Under the pieces are notes generated by a model that did no database searches, was not told where the DNA came from, and was given only the letters and a program-made list of their open reading frames with translations. A stretch of 64,000 nucleotides of DNA. Source: Agapetus fuscipes (taxonomy: Eukaryota > Arthropoda > Insecta > Trichoptera > Glossosomatidae). The position numbers and the translations under genes are program-made. The stretch's first letter is position 1. The number at the start of each line of letters is the position of its first letter. The DNA lies in the NCBI GenBank assembly GCA_951799405.1, contig OX637333.1, positions 18,909,960-18,973,959 on the forward strand, in the 5' to 3' direction. Positions 21,641-32,430 of the stretch are shown here, piece by piece.

Positions 21641-21720
21641 GCATAAGCCAGGTGGGATTACGCTCACAGGGCGTAACATCTAGTGGCGGATATAATCCCA
21701 CGGGGGAGCGGCTTATACGC
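21641..21720. repeat. 80-bp foldback
   Basis: GCATAAGCC...GTGGGATTA is mirrored by TAATCCCAC...GGCTTATACGC. GCGTAAC occurs in the loop and again just outside. GC-richer than its surroundings. Confidence 0.7.
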
Positions 21721-21847
21721 GACGACAGGGGCGTAACTTCTGCGCAGGATTAAAATACATGAGATACAAGGACGCCACTGTGGAGGGGAAACTATGTATA
21801 AACAAGCTAGACGAATAGGTATGGTACGCCTATTTTCAATTTTTATT

Positions 21848-22112
21848 TAAATGATAAAACGTTACTAAGCTACACATATAGCGTAACTTCTTGCTTACGT
21901 TTCCTCGAAGGGGTCGCATGTGGCGCTTTGGGACCTATTTATTTTTACGGCTAAGGGGGCCGGCCTCGCACCAACAACTTTCAGTTGAAGTGGGGGTTTC
22001 CCAGTTACTGGGGGGGCTGGTTCTCATTTCTTGTGAAGGCTGAGTACACCTTTGAGATCTAACCCTTGCTCTCAGCATGGAATGCAAGCATTCTACCAAT
22101 TGAGATATCGAC
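21848..22112 (-). mobile_element. R3 SINE, near full length
   Basis: CTACACATATAGCGTAACTT at the 3' end, GGGGGCCGGCCTCGCACCAA, CATTTCTTGTGAAGGCTGAG, and tRNA-like CATGGAATGCAAGCATTCTA then CCAATTGAGATATCGACC. It abuts an R2 element. Confidence 0.88.
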
Positions 22113-22114
22113 CT

Positions 22115-22350
22115 TTTTACGAGCTTGATCGTCGTCGCTACAAAGCGACAATTCTCAAGCAAGACCCAGTTGCTGTAAGGCTGGATGGACCTTTGGTGAC
22201 CGGTCATTGGTAAAGGTTTTATGAATTTTTCAACTCAGCGAAGAGCAAATTTGAAAATATAAATGGTATATTTTTTGTGCTCCGCCGGGAATCGAACCCA
22301 CAACATTCCCATTCAGAGTCGGAAGTGTTACCACTGAACTACGGACCGAT
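22115..22350 (-). mobile_element. R2 SINE, 3'-truncated
   Basis: GACAATTCTCAAGCAAGACC, ACCGGTCATTGGTAAAGG, CTCCGCCGGGAATCGAACCC and ACTGAACTACGGACCG. It lies directly against the tRNA-like end of the R3 copy, the same order and strand as at 30811-31407. Confidence 0.88.
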
Positions 22351-22374
22351 TTTTAAATGATAATATAAGAATAT

Positions 22375-22565
22375 GAAAGTGACATTCCTAAAATGTTAAA
22401 TAACTGGTTTAAACACTGCGAGATGGATTTTGGAAACATATAAAACGCACCAAATACAATGCACTGTAAACGACAGTTTGTACCGTAATGTATTGTGGAG
22501 ATAGAGCATCGTGTCAGCTGCATAAACAACTTACTCTGTTGATTATTGTACAAACATCTGAAATA
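22375..22565. repeat. Unclassified dispersed repeat, copy 1
   Basis: AACTGGTTTAAACACTGCGA, AATGCACTGTAAACGACAGT and AACTTACTCTGTTGATTATT are shared with 25000-25560 (interrupted) and 36105-36290. No coding or SINE promoter signal. Confidence 0.6.
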
Positions 22566-23105
22566 TATTTGTAGCCTTTTTAGTTACGTTTTTCTCTATT
22601 TCTCAGTTAGACTACTTTGGTACTTAGTGCCTTTTTAAATTAACTTTTCCCTTGTAACTGTACTAGATTTTCCTTACGTCAAGTGGATGTTATGAACAAT
22701 GAGCCACCATAAAAAAATAATGAATTTGATGCATGACATTTTATTTATTTTTAGTATACAAGTACAAACATAATTCATTTAAAAACTAGGGAAACAGTAA
22801 TACGTCTTTTCCTTTTTTTATTGAAACTAAAAGTCCCTTATTTTTTTTCTACGTGAAACTATTTTTCTCAATAATGTATTTGGGGACCCCAGATGCGTCA
22901 GCAAACTAGAGGTCCATCCAGCGTAATTTATCTACTCCGGGCCCTAAAAGTTTGGGTGTGACCGACTCCGAGATATAAATTAGGGGTCCAAACTGCGACA
23001 GGCAAAAAAGTGTGTGGACAAGAAGAAGAGATTTCTAATGCGTGGCATCGCTTTATCAAGACTAGCGTTTATTGATCATGGATTCCAAAGAATCAAAGTC
23101 AAACA
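22566..23105. other. Non-coding sequence
   Basis: Nothing recognised. Confidence 0.4.
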
Positions 23106-23250
23106 CAGGTTGGTATGAGGCTGACCACCTATACTGTAAAAAATGGTTCACTTTGCCAATGTCACACATGTTTCAGGGAAAGTCGGCAAAAGTTGCAGGG
23201 TTCATTTGAGGCTTGGATTTAAATTTGAAAGTACACATTCAGCATTATTA
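23106..23250 (+). mobile_element. R1 element, 5' half
   Basis: GGTTGGTATGAGGCTGACC through TGAAAGTACACATTCAGC, ending inside the hairpin region where the opposite-strand copy begins. Confidence 0.88.
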
Positions 23251-23424
23251 ACTTAAACTTGCCGCATGTGGACTTAAAATATAAAAACCCAAATCTCAAA
23301 TGAATATCCACCCTGCAACTCTTGTTGACCTTCCCTGAAACTGGGGTGACCATTTTGAACTATTGCAAAGTGAACCATTTTCTACAGCATAGGTGGTCAG
23401 CCTCACACCAACCTAAAGTCAAGG
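23251..23424 (-). mobile_element. R1 element, 5' half, opposite strand
   Basis: TTGCCGCATGTGGACTTAAA, CCACCCTGCAACTCTTGTTG, GTGAACCATTTTCTACAGCA, CACCAACC. Together with the preceding copy it forms a 320-bp foldback with both 3' halves missing. Confidence 0.88.
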
Positions 23425-23724
23425 AAAACTTGTTCACTTAATATGAGAAGTCACTAGACGATTTCTCAAATCAGTTCCCTCTAAGTTGGCGATATAATAA
23501 CATTATCTAAATACAGAATCCACCACATTTCTCATTTTGAAGCTCCCATAAAATTGCTTCGAAGCTTTACGAATCGCGACTTGCGAATTCGTAGTTGCGT
23601 GGGTTTGCTTTAAATGAAAAAAAGCTGCAGGTCACAAAGATCACCTGAAAGATTGTTTCAATCGCATTTGACAGATTCTGAAGGCGTGATTGATTTTTTT
23701 ATCTGCTGATAGCGACGTGTATTT

Positions 23725-24240
23725 TTGTACTTTTTATTTCAATCCTTTGCCCCGAGTAAAAAAAAAAAAGTAAAATTCACCTCGATTGCATTTATCAAAA
23801 ATGTATGAGATGTACGATGGCACTCTTTGAGGGCAAGATTTAATTATTTTTACTGGCATGCTCAAGATAGATAATATAAGACAAAATTTGTACAGCACCT
23901 TTAATGACAGTGCGTCACTACAAAGGCGCTTGTCCGTATGATTGGACGAAGAGGTGAGTCTTGAGACCTCTTTTAAATGGTCTCTCCATAGTCCATATCC
24001 AGTTCCCTCAGTGAGGCGGGAATAGCGTTCCAAGTCATCGGAGCGGCTGTCTTGAATGCTCTGTCTCCAAAAACAGTGCGGGGCCTTCACTGCTTCAATG
24101 CTCAAACCCTCCTCATACCCGTCTTGCATGTATGTGTCAGAAGGACCTACATCACATGGACGCTCATACAAAGCTATATATTTTGTCAAGTGGCGGAAGG
24201 CCTTCCCGTGAAGTAAAAGCAACAGCACAACAAAACAAGA
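23725..24240 (-). mobile_element. LINE 3' end (KTHLF-type RT C-terminus)
   Basis: With frame changes the minus strand encodes LTEGTGYGLWRDHLKEVSRL, and in another frame KRGLKTHLF followed by VQSYGQAPL. The L-K-THLF ending is typical of CR1/Jockey-type reverse transcriptase C-termini. Several frameshifts. Confidence 0.65.
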
Positions 24241-24380
24241 GCCTCAGAGAAAGAAAGTCAGAGGCGTACCCAAGACTCTTACAGTAAATGGTTCGATGTT
24301 ACTAAAGCTAATAGCATACCTTGGGTTGCACGCCTTGTGGGATTGTTGCTAGGTCACGAATATATTTGCTTTTAACTTGT
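24241..24380. repeat. Dispersed repeat shared with 28090-28190
   Basis: GTTCGATGTTACTAAAGCTA and ACGCCTTGTGGGATTGTTGC recur, diverged, at 28108-28170. The adjoining 24115-24180 sequence (ATGTGTCAGAAGGACC) recurs at 27400, so one ancestral element spans both. Confidence 0.6.
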
Positions 24381-24739
24381 GCAAGAACCTTCCGTTTTGG
24401 TGTTAGTTTTGAGTCCATACACTTTCTGCGGTCCGAGGGCGGTCAGCCATTGACATTTTAGTGTATTGCAGGCATTTGTAGTCCGTCACGAAGGCGCAGA
24501 GCAAATACATCATCCTGGCCGATACAGAAATGGTGAAAAAAATAACCACGAAACTCCATTTACTGAGGCGGCGCCCCTAGCGGCCTCACACGTGCAGGGA
24601 CTCTTAAATAACTCTAGCTCGGCCAATTCTAGCTGTTCTAGATGGGCACCTACGTGAGGAACTAGATGAAAATACAAAATAATCTAAGAAATGATATGTA
24701 GAATCCTTTGTAAGAAGCTGACCTAATAAAACTAGAAAA

Positions 24740-24875
24740 CAAAAACCAACTTATTCTAAAAAGGGTTTCAATTTTTAAACCAGCACATGGCGGGTTTTCC
24801 CATGTTAATAAGGTGGTTTAAGTCTGCTATTAGGTTCAAACAAACTAATGAATAAGGCCGAACAATGGACATGTA
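24740..24875. repeat. Unclassified dispersed repeat, copy 1
   Basis: GGGTTTTCCCATGTTAATAA, GGTGGTTTAAGTCTGCTATT, GGTTCAAACAAACTAATGAA. A second copy is at 41208-41335. Confidence 0.65.
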
Positions 24876-24999
24876 TAAAATATATAGAAATAACCACACA
24901 CTCCTATATGATATGGATAGTGGATTTCAATATAACATTTAATATGGCAATTTTAAACGAAACAGTATGGTTCAGTACTGAAATACGTCCAAAGTCACT

Positions 25000-25560
25000 G
25001 AAAACCTTTTAGTGTGTGAAAAATTGGTTTAAAAACTGCGAGTATGTAATCTATAATCTAAGTTGCAATGATATATAACGCATTAAATACTGAGTTCCTT
25101 GACTTATAGGCAGGTATGCGGCTGATCACCAATGTTGTAAAAAATGGTTCACTTTGCCAATGTCACCCCTGCTTCAGGGAAGGTCGGCAAGAGTTGCAGG
25201 GCTTATGTTCATTTGAGATTGGGGTTTTTATATTGTAGGTCCACATGCGGCATGTGTAAGCGCGAAATTATGCATGTCTGCTTGTGGGAATGCATTTAAT
25301 ATGAATCTCAAATGATACATATCTTTGCAGCTTAGATTTATATTTAGATTTTTAGACATACCATGCACTGTAAAAGAAAGTTGGTTTCAAAATGCATGGT
25401 GGAAATGAAGGCGTCATGTGGTAGCTGTAGAGGAATGTTAGTTTGTATTATTTTGTTAACTTCTGGAAGTGGACATTCAAATGACAGAATAAGACAGTCC
25501 GTAATAAGCTGGTAGGTACCAGTCAATGTGCTTTGTTAGTTCCAAGTCTCGGATTTTAAG
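25000..25560. repeat. Unclassified dispersed repeat, copy 2, split by R1
   Basis: AATTGGTTTAAAAACTGCGA (to 25045) and ACCATGCACTGTAAAAGAAA (from 25357) match consecutive parts of 22375-22565. An R1 tail fragment and a full R1 copy lie between them. Confidence 0.6.
25046..25345 (+). mobile_element. R1 element, full length, preceded by an inverted R1 tail fragment
   Basis: 25092-25345 is a complete plus copy (TTCCTTGACTTATAGGCAGG to TTAGATTTATATTTAGATTT). 25048-25091 is a minus-strand R1 tail (TCTATAATCTAAGTTGCAAT). The tail unit of the complete copy is GATTTATATTTA-like. Confidence 0.88.
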
Positions 25561-26114
25561 CACCTTTCTTATGGCAGTTTGTTGAGCTACCAAGTTTTTA
25601 CTTAATAAATAATAATAATCAAATAAAGATCTATTTTTAAATGTCACCTCATAATGGTTTTTTTTTTTTTGATTTATTTACAAAAAAAAATTCAAGCCGA
25701 GATAAGAAATATTTAAAGTATTTATTTTCACAATCGGTTTACGTGAGCGTTTTGTGAAATTTAAAATTTTACAAATCATACACACGCAGGGCCAGGCGGT
25801 TTGTTGCACAAACACTTTTATAAAACTGTTTATACTTTTGCAATAAACAGTAAAAACAAGCTGATTTATATGCAAAACGTGCGAGTTCATAAATCTGATG
25901 TACGATTGCAAGCAGATGAGAAGAATTTTAAATCTGTAACGGTGAACAAATAAACAGGTTCCAGTGATAATACAGTGACGTAGCTAGTAACTGCATTATT
26001 TTTTTCTACATTTCATTTTTCACATGAACGCTTCGGTACGAAAAATAATCTAAAAAAAAAAATATTTGAGAAAAATATAATGGAAATGATGAGTAAATGA
26101 TTTCCATACATTTA
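25561..26114. other. AT-rich non-coding sequence
   Basis: Nothing recognised. Confidence 0.5.
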
Positions 26115-26116
26115 TC

Positions 26117-26366
26117 TTCTTGACTTATAGGTTGATATGCGGCTGACCACCCATGCTGTAAAAATGGTTCACTTTGCCAATGTCACCCCCGTTACAGGGG
26201 AGGATGGCAAGAGTTGCAGGGCTATGTTCATTTGAAATTGGGTTTTTATATTGTAGGTCCACATGCGGCATGTGTTCGAGCGAAATTATACGTGTCTGCT
26301 TGTGGGAATGCATTTAATATAAATCTTAAATGATATATCTTTTCAGCTTAGATTAGATTAGATTAT
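26117..26366 (+). mobile_element. R1 element, full length, (GATTA)n tail
   Basis: TTCTTGACTTATAGGTTGAT to CTTAGATTAGATTAGATTA. Body variant TTGTAGGTCCACATGCGGCA. Confidence 0.92.
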
Positions 26367-26399
26367 TTAAAGTTTAAAAAAGTTTCGGCCAGACATGCT

Positions 26400-26682
26400 G
26401 TATGACGTTTAAACTCTACAACTCTTGCTGCCTTTTCCTAAAAAAGAGGTTGCACTGGAAAAAATACACACCTATTACATTGACCAAAGTTGGATTAAAT
26501 ATTATCCATACTGTAAAAATTGGTAAGCTTTTGATTATGCCACTCAGGGTAACACGGCAAGAGTTGCGAAGTTTATGTTTATTTGAAATTCGGGTTTTAT
26601 TTTGTAAATACACATACAGTATGCGTTCGCGTGAACTTACACATGTTTGCTTGTGAGCATGTATTAAATATAAATCTTCAAT
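26400..26682. mobile_element. Two opposed R1 fragments
   Basis: 26405-26470 resembles minus-strand R1 (CAACTCTTGCTGCCTTTTCC). 26510-26682 is plus-strand R1 (CATACTGTAAAAATTGGTAA ... GCTTGTGAGCATGTATT), old and tail-less. Confidence 0.65.
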
Positions 26683-27095
26683 GATAATTTATAAAACGGA
26701 TTAAAATATAGATGCACATAAAGTTTTCATACTTTTTCTACTTACAAATCTGTTCCAGTTGTATTTAGTAAATCTCATGTTTTGGTAATTTAACAATATT
26801 ACAGTCCTACAATTTTCAGACGAAAAAAACAGATCGAAGTTACATAAATCGATTAATGTTTACCAACATTGATTAATCCAGGTTTAACACAGTTTCAATG
26901 GAAAAAAACGCTTTTTTACGTAATTTCCGTTTCCCAGACTTGAAGGAGCACCTTTTCCGCGTAAACTGACATTTGACAGGTGGCCATCGGTCAGCTGTCA
27001 GCTGTCAGTTTGACAGCTACCGCCCGTTTGCCCGCGAAAACGATTAGCCGTCATGCCAGTGGAGGAATTAATTTCCCGAAGAGATAGGTACACTA
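26683..27095. other. Non-coding sequence
   Basis: Short palindromic words (GGTCAGCTGTCAGCTGTCAG) near 26990. No gene seen. Confidence 0.4.
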
Positions 27096-27256
27096 CGCCC
27101 TCAGTATAAAACATTGTGTAAACTCACCATGATTGCGTTACTCGAAAAACGTATCAAAACTAAATCACTCTCTAGGAGTGCCGTTGTATATTCCATACAT
27201 TTTTTATTTACGCAATCGAGGGAGATTCAGGTAATGTTTAAAACTAGGGGTACTGT
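27096..27256. mobile_element. Palindromic MITE-like element, copy 1
   Basis: Left arm CAGTATAAAACATTGTGTAA + ACTCACCATGATTGCG. Right arm ACGCAATCGAGGGAGATTCA + GGTAATGTTTAAAACTAGGG. The middle (AGGAGTGCCGTTGTATATTC) is shared with 36583-36741 and, inverted, 50183-50345. Confidence 0.8.
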
Positions 27257-27384
27257 TGTACGACCTGAAACAAGCAATTAAAAGCTACCGTGTATATTTT
27301 TCAGGCTACGATTGGATTTTTTGATGACTCAAATTTGGATTAAATAGTGAATAGTGATGTGTGTGCTCAAATTGTCCTCGCATT

Positions 27385-27460
27385 CACCCTGTATGCATGT
27401 GTCAGAAGGACCAATAGTAAATGGGCGCTATCATAAAACTATTTGTTTTAACAAATGGTG
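27385..27460 (-). mobile_element. Fragment of the 23725-24240 LINE family
   Basis: GTATGCATGTGTCAGAAGGA then CCAATAGTAAATGGGCGCT parallels CTTGCATGTATGTGTCAGAA at 24122. Confidence 0.55.
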
Positions 27461-27580
27461 GTAAAAAGCTGAATAGAGCAAGCAAGAGCAGCGTTCATAA
27501 AAATAAAATGTTGACTAACAGAAACCTAAAACAAGTGTTACGTCTGCTTTTGGTGATATGCTGCATTTTTTCAATTTTAC

Positions 27581-27949
27581 TCCATGGCATGGAAGGGTGG
27601 ACACTTACACAGTGCCATGAATCCATGGCATGGAAGGGTGGACACTTACAAAGTGCCATGAATCCATGGCATGGATGGGTGGACACTTACACAGCGCCAT
27701 GAATCCATGGCATGGAAGGGTGGACACTTACACAGTGCCATGAATCCATGGCATGGAAGGGTGGACACTTACACAGTGCCATGAATCCATGGCATGGAAG
27801 GCTGGACACTTACAAAGTGCCATGAATCCATGGCATGGATGGGTGGACACTTACACAGCGCCATGAATCCATGGCATGGAAGGGTGGACACTTACACAGT
27901 GCCATGAATCCATGGCATGGAAGGGTGGACACTTACACAGTGCCATGAA
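27581..27949 (+). repeat. 41-bp minisatellite, nine units, LINE-derived
   Basis: Nine 41-bp units (TCCATGGCATGGAAGGGTGG + ACACTTACACAGTGCCATGAA). Variant positions show that units 2-5 and 6-9 are a duplicated four-unit block of 164 bp. One frame of a unit encodes HGMEGWTLTQC, the same motif as LINE reverse transcriptase thumb regions (compare GWTQTQC at 59962), pointing to an origin by expansion of LINE coding DNA. A CRISPR is excluded because there are no spacers. Confidence 0.95.
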
Positions 27950-28039
27950 TCGAAGTTTACAGTAGGCTTTTACAAATAAATAATCAATTTTTATAAAATT
28001 GCTTACAATATATTGAAAACAAAGTTTAAATGCACTTTA

Positions 28040-28190
28040 AAATAATGATTTATTACACCTGAACGTTTTCGCCCAAGAAGACATCCTAAGGAGAAATGAC
28101 AATAAAAGTAAGTCGTTCGATGTTATTGAAGCTAATAGTATACTTCGAGTGACACTCCTTGTGAGATTGTTACCATATCATGAGAAACGT
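28040..28190. repeat. Dispersed repeat plus palindrome-half fragment
   Basis: 28066-28096 (ACGTTTTCGCCCAAGAAGAC, ATCCTAAGGAG) resembles the centre of the 44992-45175 palindrome. 28108-28180 matches 24280-24350. Confidence 0.5.
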
Positions 28191-28535
28191 TATAAATAAA
28201 TAAAATAATAATATACAGTTAAGGATTACTGGGTTTCCACTCCGGATGCAGCTTGCCAAAAAAAAAGACAGAGCGTCGTTTTTGTTTACAAAAACACCTC
28301 GAGCGTGCTTCCTATAACTGACTTGATTATTATGGACGCTTCAAAGCCTCAAATTTTGACGCCTTCGTCTGTACGTAAATTTACCTACCATATAAATTTA
28401 TACCTGTCACAGGTAGAGTCTAGCTGTTAGTAACGCAAGTAAGTTCATACTCAACCACCGCGTTTTCCTAAAACATAAAATTTAGTGAGTCATCTATTGA
28501 GAATTTTTGCTTCCATACACTTTCCTCCATCATCT
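28191..28535. other. Non-coding sequence
   Basis: Nothing recognised. Confidence 0.4.
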
Positions 28536-28985
28536 TCATACGCTCATCATCATCATCTTCATAAGCTCATCATCATCATCACCATTCATCACCATCATCG
28601 TCACAAGCTCGACAGCGCTACGCGGGCCTTAGCTAAGCCCACGATTCTCTTCTCCTCTTGTCTGTCCAATGCCTTTGCTCTCAAGCTATGTATCCGTCTT
28701 GACTGCAACTGCGCTGATGCCGTCCACACATCGCATTTTTTCCTTCTTCGGCCTTGTGGTGCTGAGAGTGTAAGTGCTTAATGGGGTTTATGTCGTCCAT
28801 TTTAATTATGTGACCAGCTCACCCCAGGCGCCTTACTTTGATGGAACTGATCACATCTGGCTCTTTGTAGTGTTCTTCCCTCCTTGTTGTACCGACGACG
28901 CCAAACATTGTTATCTCTCACCTGACCGTAGATGGTTCTGAAATTCCTCCTTCCGAATGTTGCGATCGAGGTTTCAGTTATTTTT
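28536..28985 (-). mobile_element. LINE 3' end with (ATG)n tail
   Basis: Starts with a (CAT)n stretch. The minus strand carries decayed coding sequence ending near GTGGGCTTAGCTAAGGCCCG. A related fragment at 1005-1190 shares the same tail-proximal order. The (ATG)n tail marks the 3' end. Confidence 0.6.
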
Positions 28986-29685
28986 CGTTATAAACCAGGT
29001 TTCAGACTTAGTTAGTTTTTTGTACAGCAGCACCTTTGTGATTCACCGGATCAACTTTGACTTCAACTGCCTTTGAAGGTCATAGAAGATTCAATTAGCT
29101 GACAGAAACTTTTTTTTAGATTTCAATATCACACCAGAAGCACCCACCCGGTAAACGCAGTGGTTGAGTTTAAGCCAAGCTTGTATACTTGAGGGGCACA
29201 TTAGCGTAACTACCTACGAGCACTCGTTCATTTACTGATCGTTAGAGCTGTCGCGACAGTGCTTCCGTTCGCCACACCACTTGCCGGAAGTCAGTCGAGT
29301 CCAACCAGTGAAAGTAGGATGAAATTAGACCAAACAAAGCCGGACAAAACTCTGATCAGATTTTACCTTTGCATCTACTGTTTCATACTGTAGGAAGGAG
29401 AGTTCTAAGCTCGATGGTACCTACACAAAGTTATATTTTCCAAAAAACGCGTTAATAATTTGCTGATCTAATAAAACCCATCGAATTTGGCAAAAGAAGC
29501 CTAGATTTGCGCTCTGCAGAAACCAGGAGCAAAACACGTATTAAGTAACCGGTAAGAAGAGTAAAACTACGTTTAGAGAGGGTGCTTTTGCAGTTACATA
29601 TCCTCTGGCTTGGAAAAAGAGGACCACCTGAAGTTCAAAAGACAAGCGTATTCCTGGCATCAAGCGTATTCCTGGCATCATTACA
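28986..29685. other. Non-coding sequence
   Basis: Nothing recognised. 29645-29680 has a tandem duplicated 16-bp word (GCGTATTCCTGGCATCA). Confidence 0.4.
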
Positions 29686-29887
29686 CCAATGTCACCCCTG
29701 TTTCAGGGAAGGACGGCAAGAGTTGCAAGGCTTATGTTCATTTGAGATTGGGTTTTTATATTGTAGGTCCACATGCGGCATGTGTTAGCGCGAAATTATA
29801 CATATCTGCTTGTGGGAATGCATTTAATATAAATCTTAAATGATATATATCTTTGCAGCTTAGATTAGATTAGATTAGATTAGATTA
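29686..29887 (+). mobile_element. R1 element, 5'-truncated, (GATTA)n tail
   Basis: Begins at ACCAATGTCACCCCTGTTTC inside the body and ends with GATTAGATTAGATTAGATTA. Body variant TTGTAGGTCCACATGCGGCA. Confidence 0.92.
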
Positions 29888-29889
29888 CA

Positions 29890-30060
29890 CGAGTGTCATT
29901 GGAGTGATTATAGCGCGAAGAGGCGAGGCAGGGGAAAAGGGAGAAACAAGTGATAAAAAGAATGTAGGATAAGAGAAAGAAGACATATTATAAGTCACGT
30001 TTCGAAGAGGAACATAACAAGGCACTGCCTTGAGAAGGCAATGATGATGACACAGAACAG
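29890..30060 (+). mobile_element. LINE 3' end, NKALP-type
   Basis: CATAACAAGGCACTGCCTTG then AGAAGGCAATGATGATGA. The same word order closes the element at 46331-46510. One reading gives FEEEHNKALP before stop. Confidence 0.6.
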
Positions 30061-30810
30061 GTTATTACAAGAGGTACAAGGTACTAGTACAGGTCGTACA
30101 AGATAATAGAGTGAATATGCAGAATGTACCCAAAAGAGATTGTATCGGATAGAAAAGAGTTTGAGCAACGTGTTATACGTACATGAATACTGAGTCCTAG
30201 TCCTCTGGTTTGAGCGTATACAAAGCTATCAACTGGTGTATCGATAACTTAAAGGTAAAACGGTGTAACGGTTTTTTAAGGTTTCTACGTTAAAAAAAAC
30301 ACTAACAAAGTGTCAAAATCCTGTACTTTAGAAGTTTCTCATGAGCACTTCTTTGTAATTAAGAAGTAATAATCTTTATAGATTATTACTTCTTTGTAAT
30401 TAGTTCACTAGCTGTGAGAAATTTCTATCAATAATTTTTTTTATCCACGATTTCTCAAATCAGGACTTATTCAGTTTTACCTTTAACGTGGATATTGAAT
30501 TGAAATGTTGGTTATAACTGCAGTATTGACAGAAGCCGACCAAATTCCTGTACGCTTATTGACAATGGCGTCAGGTTACGCCACTGGCGAGTGCATTCTG
30601 CATTATTATGTAAATATGCAGCACATAATGCGCCGCTGTACATAAGGAGCTTAAATGCCCAGACAGCCTGAAATATGCGCTCATTCCTTGTGGACGTACG
30701 CGGAACTATGCAAGGAAACATAAAACATGCTATCTTAAGAAACTAAGCTCAATATCATTGGGGTGTTTTTTTGCAATTTTGGCAACGTCGCAAACGAGTT
30801 GTAAAACAAA
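30061..30810. other. Non-coding sequence
   Basis: 30330-30410 holds a small inverted repeat (AAGAAGTAATAATC / GATTATTACTTCTT). No gene seen. Confidence 0.45.
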
Positions 30811-31155
30811 CCAAGCGCAACTAAGCTGCACAACAGGGGTCAGTACTCCGAGTATAAATCATCGCGGAAATCTCACCTCGACTGCGTAAATGGAAAAAAA
30901 AATAGAACGTCTCCCAGGTGGTGAGTTAAGACTATTTATTTTTTACAGGTAAGAGGGCCGGCTTTACGCCAACCAATTCAATTGAAGTGAAGGTTTCCTA
31001 GATCTTGAGGGGACTGGTACTAATTTCTTGTGAACGATGTGTAAACTTTGCCGACATTATATTTTGAGAGATTATTTCTTACACTCTCGGTGGAATTCAA
31101 ACTCGAGCTCTCGGCATGGAATTCAAGCACTTTACCAACTAAACTATCAACCGGA
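30811..31155 (-). mobile_element. R3 SINE interrupted by half of a palindromic MITE
   Basis: 30811-30832 has the R3 3' end (GCGCAACTAAGCTGCACA). 30845-30905 is an arm of the 27096-type palindrome (GAGTATAAATCATCGCGG, ATCTCACCTCGACTGCGTAA). 30929-31155 continues R3 to tRNA-like CATGGAATTCAAGCACTTTA and CCAACTAAACTATCAACCGG. Confidence 0.8.
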
Positions 31156-31157
31156 CA

Positions 31158-31407
31158 ATGAGGAGTGCTTTTTTGCGTAAGTCATACGTCAGGAGATCTC
31201 TTCAAGCTTCACGATCATTATAGAAAGCGCCAATGTCACGAACAAAACCCCTTGCTTGCAGACTGGATGGACGTTTGTGACCAGAAAACTGATTAATTTT
31301 TAAATAAAGCCAGGAGCATATTTTGCAAATAAATTTATCATATATTTTGTAGCTACCGGGAATCGATATGAGTCCTTAGCATAGATCACTAGACTATATA
31401 TCGGTCA
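31158..31407 (-). mobile_element. R2 SINE without 5S head
   Basis: GAGGAGTGCTTTTTTGCGTA, GAAAGCGCCAATGTCACG, GGATGGACGTTTGTGACC and tRNA-like TAGATCACTAGACTATATAT. It directly follows R3 in the same arrangement as 21848-22350. Confidence 0.8.
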
Positions 31408-31429
31408 ATATTACGTGCGTTTATATTTA

Positions 31430-31770
31430 TAGTACGCCAATTTGTATGGACATGCGTACACGTATCAACGAGACCAATCATCGGAAGCTACGTTTGGATG
31501 GCTTGACTTTGGCCAATATATATACACGTCTTATTTTTCAGTTCTTCGAAAACATTGTCCGTGGCAAAGAGGATAAATTGGAAATACTGGTTGTGATCAG
31601 TAACTTAGAGAGGAAGAGAAACACAGCAAAATACTTCACAAGATGGACTGATCAAGTGAAGATAGCAGCAGGTGATTTGAGCGAACTGAACGAGAGAGAA
31701 CTGGAGAAGAGCAGTTGCTTTCACAAGGGTCACAACCCTCAGCAATGAAGAATAAGATTAAGAAGAACAG
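31430..31770 (+). mobile_element. LINE RT C-terminal fragment
   Basis: Open on the plus strand for 100 codons: LANIYTRLIFQFFENIVRGK, EDKLEILVVISNLERKRNTA, YFTRWTDQVKIAAGDLSELN, HKGHNPQQ stop. The FF.NIVR..EDKLE..VV....ERKR pattern with RWTDQ.K is the arthropod LINE RT C-terminus. 5'-truncated, no catalytic motif. Confidence 0.85.
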
Positions 31771-32430
31771 ATTTGGCAATACGCGCCGTTGCCATATTTC
31801 ATGTATTTAGGACTTTCGGTACTGAAGGAAGTCTTTGAGTGTAATCATAAAATTTTATGAGAACCGTAGCATTCATTTTTATTTTTCAGTTTGCTCTGCG
31901 TTGCTAGAGACTTCATAAAAAAATAAAAGCACTATGAAGTTATTACTATGTCCTCTTTTGTAGCAAAAAAAGTGTTTCTTTTCCTGTACGTAGCCTAACT
32001 AGAAAGTATCAATATAAACATCATATAGATGGCTTAATTGGAAGAATCCTGGGTACGATCCCCACTAAAGATGCCAGAAAAGATTTCTCGTTTCGGTTTT
32101 TATTTCAAACCCAAAATAAAAATACCGGCAAGGTTGATTCAGCTTAGAAAGTTGAGATGTATTTGCGTTGCTATGATTCTAGAAGAAGCTAAAAAGATGA
32201 AAACTTATTTGAGCAGGTTAGAATTAATATTTTTCAGATTTGTGTAAACAAATAAACAGACTTGGTATCATTTTTACGCAGGCGCAGCTCACACGATTCC
32301 TTCATCTCCACAATACATTTTGCACAAAGTATCATTAACCGTGCGTGGTATCAAGAGCCTTTTTTAATATCTTCAATCAAGTTTTTTGAGTTGCCATATA
32401 AAACTAAAATGCCAAGTATATTTCGATAGC
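31771..32430. other. Non-coding sequence
   Basis: Nothing recognised. Confidence 0.45.

Noticed and set aside
27581..27949. Possible CRISPR array
   Set aside because: Units are directly tandem with no unique spacers and the genome is eukaryotic; it is a minisatellite.
31446..31748. 100-codon host gene
   Set aside because: RWTDQ.K and VRGKEDKLE patterns belong to LINE RT C-termini.
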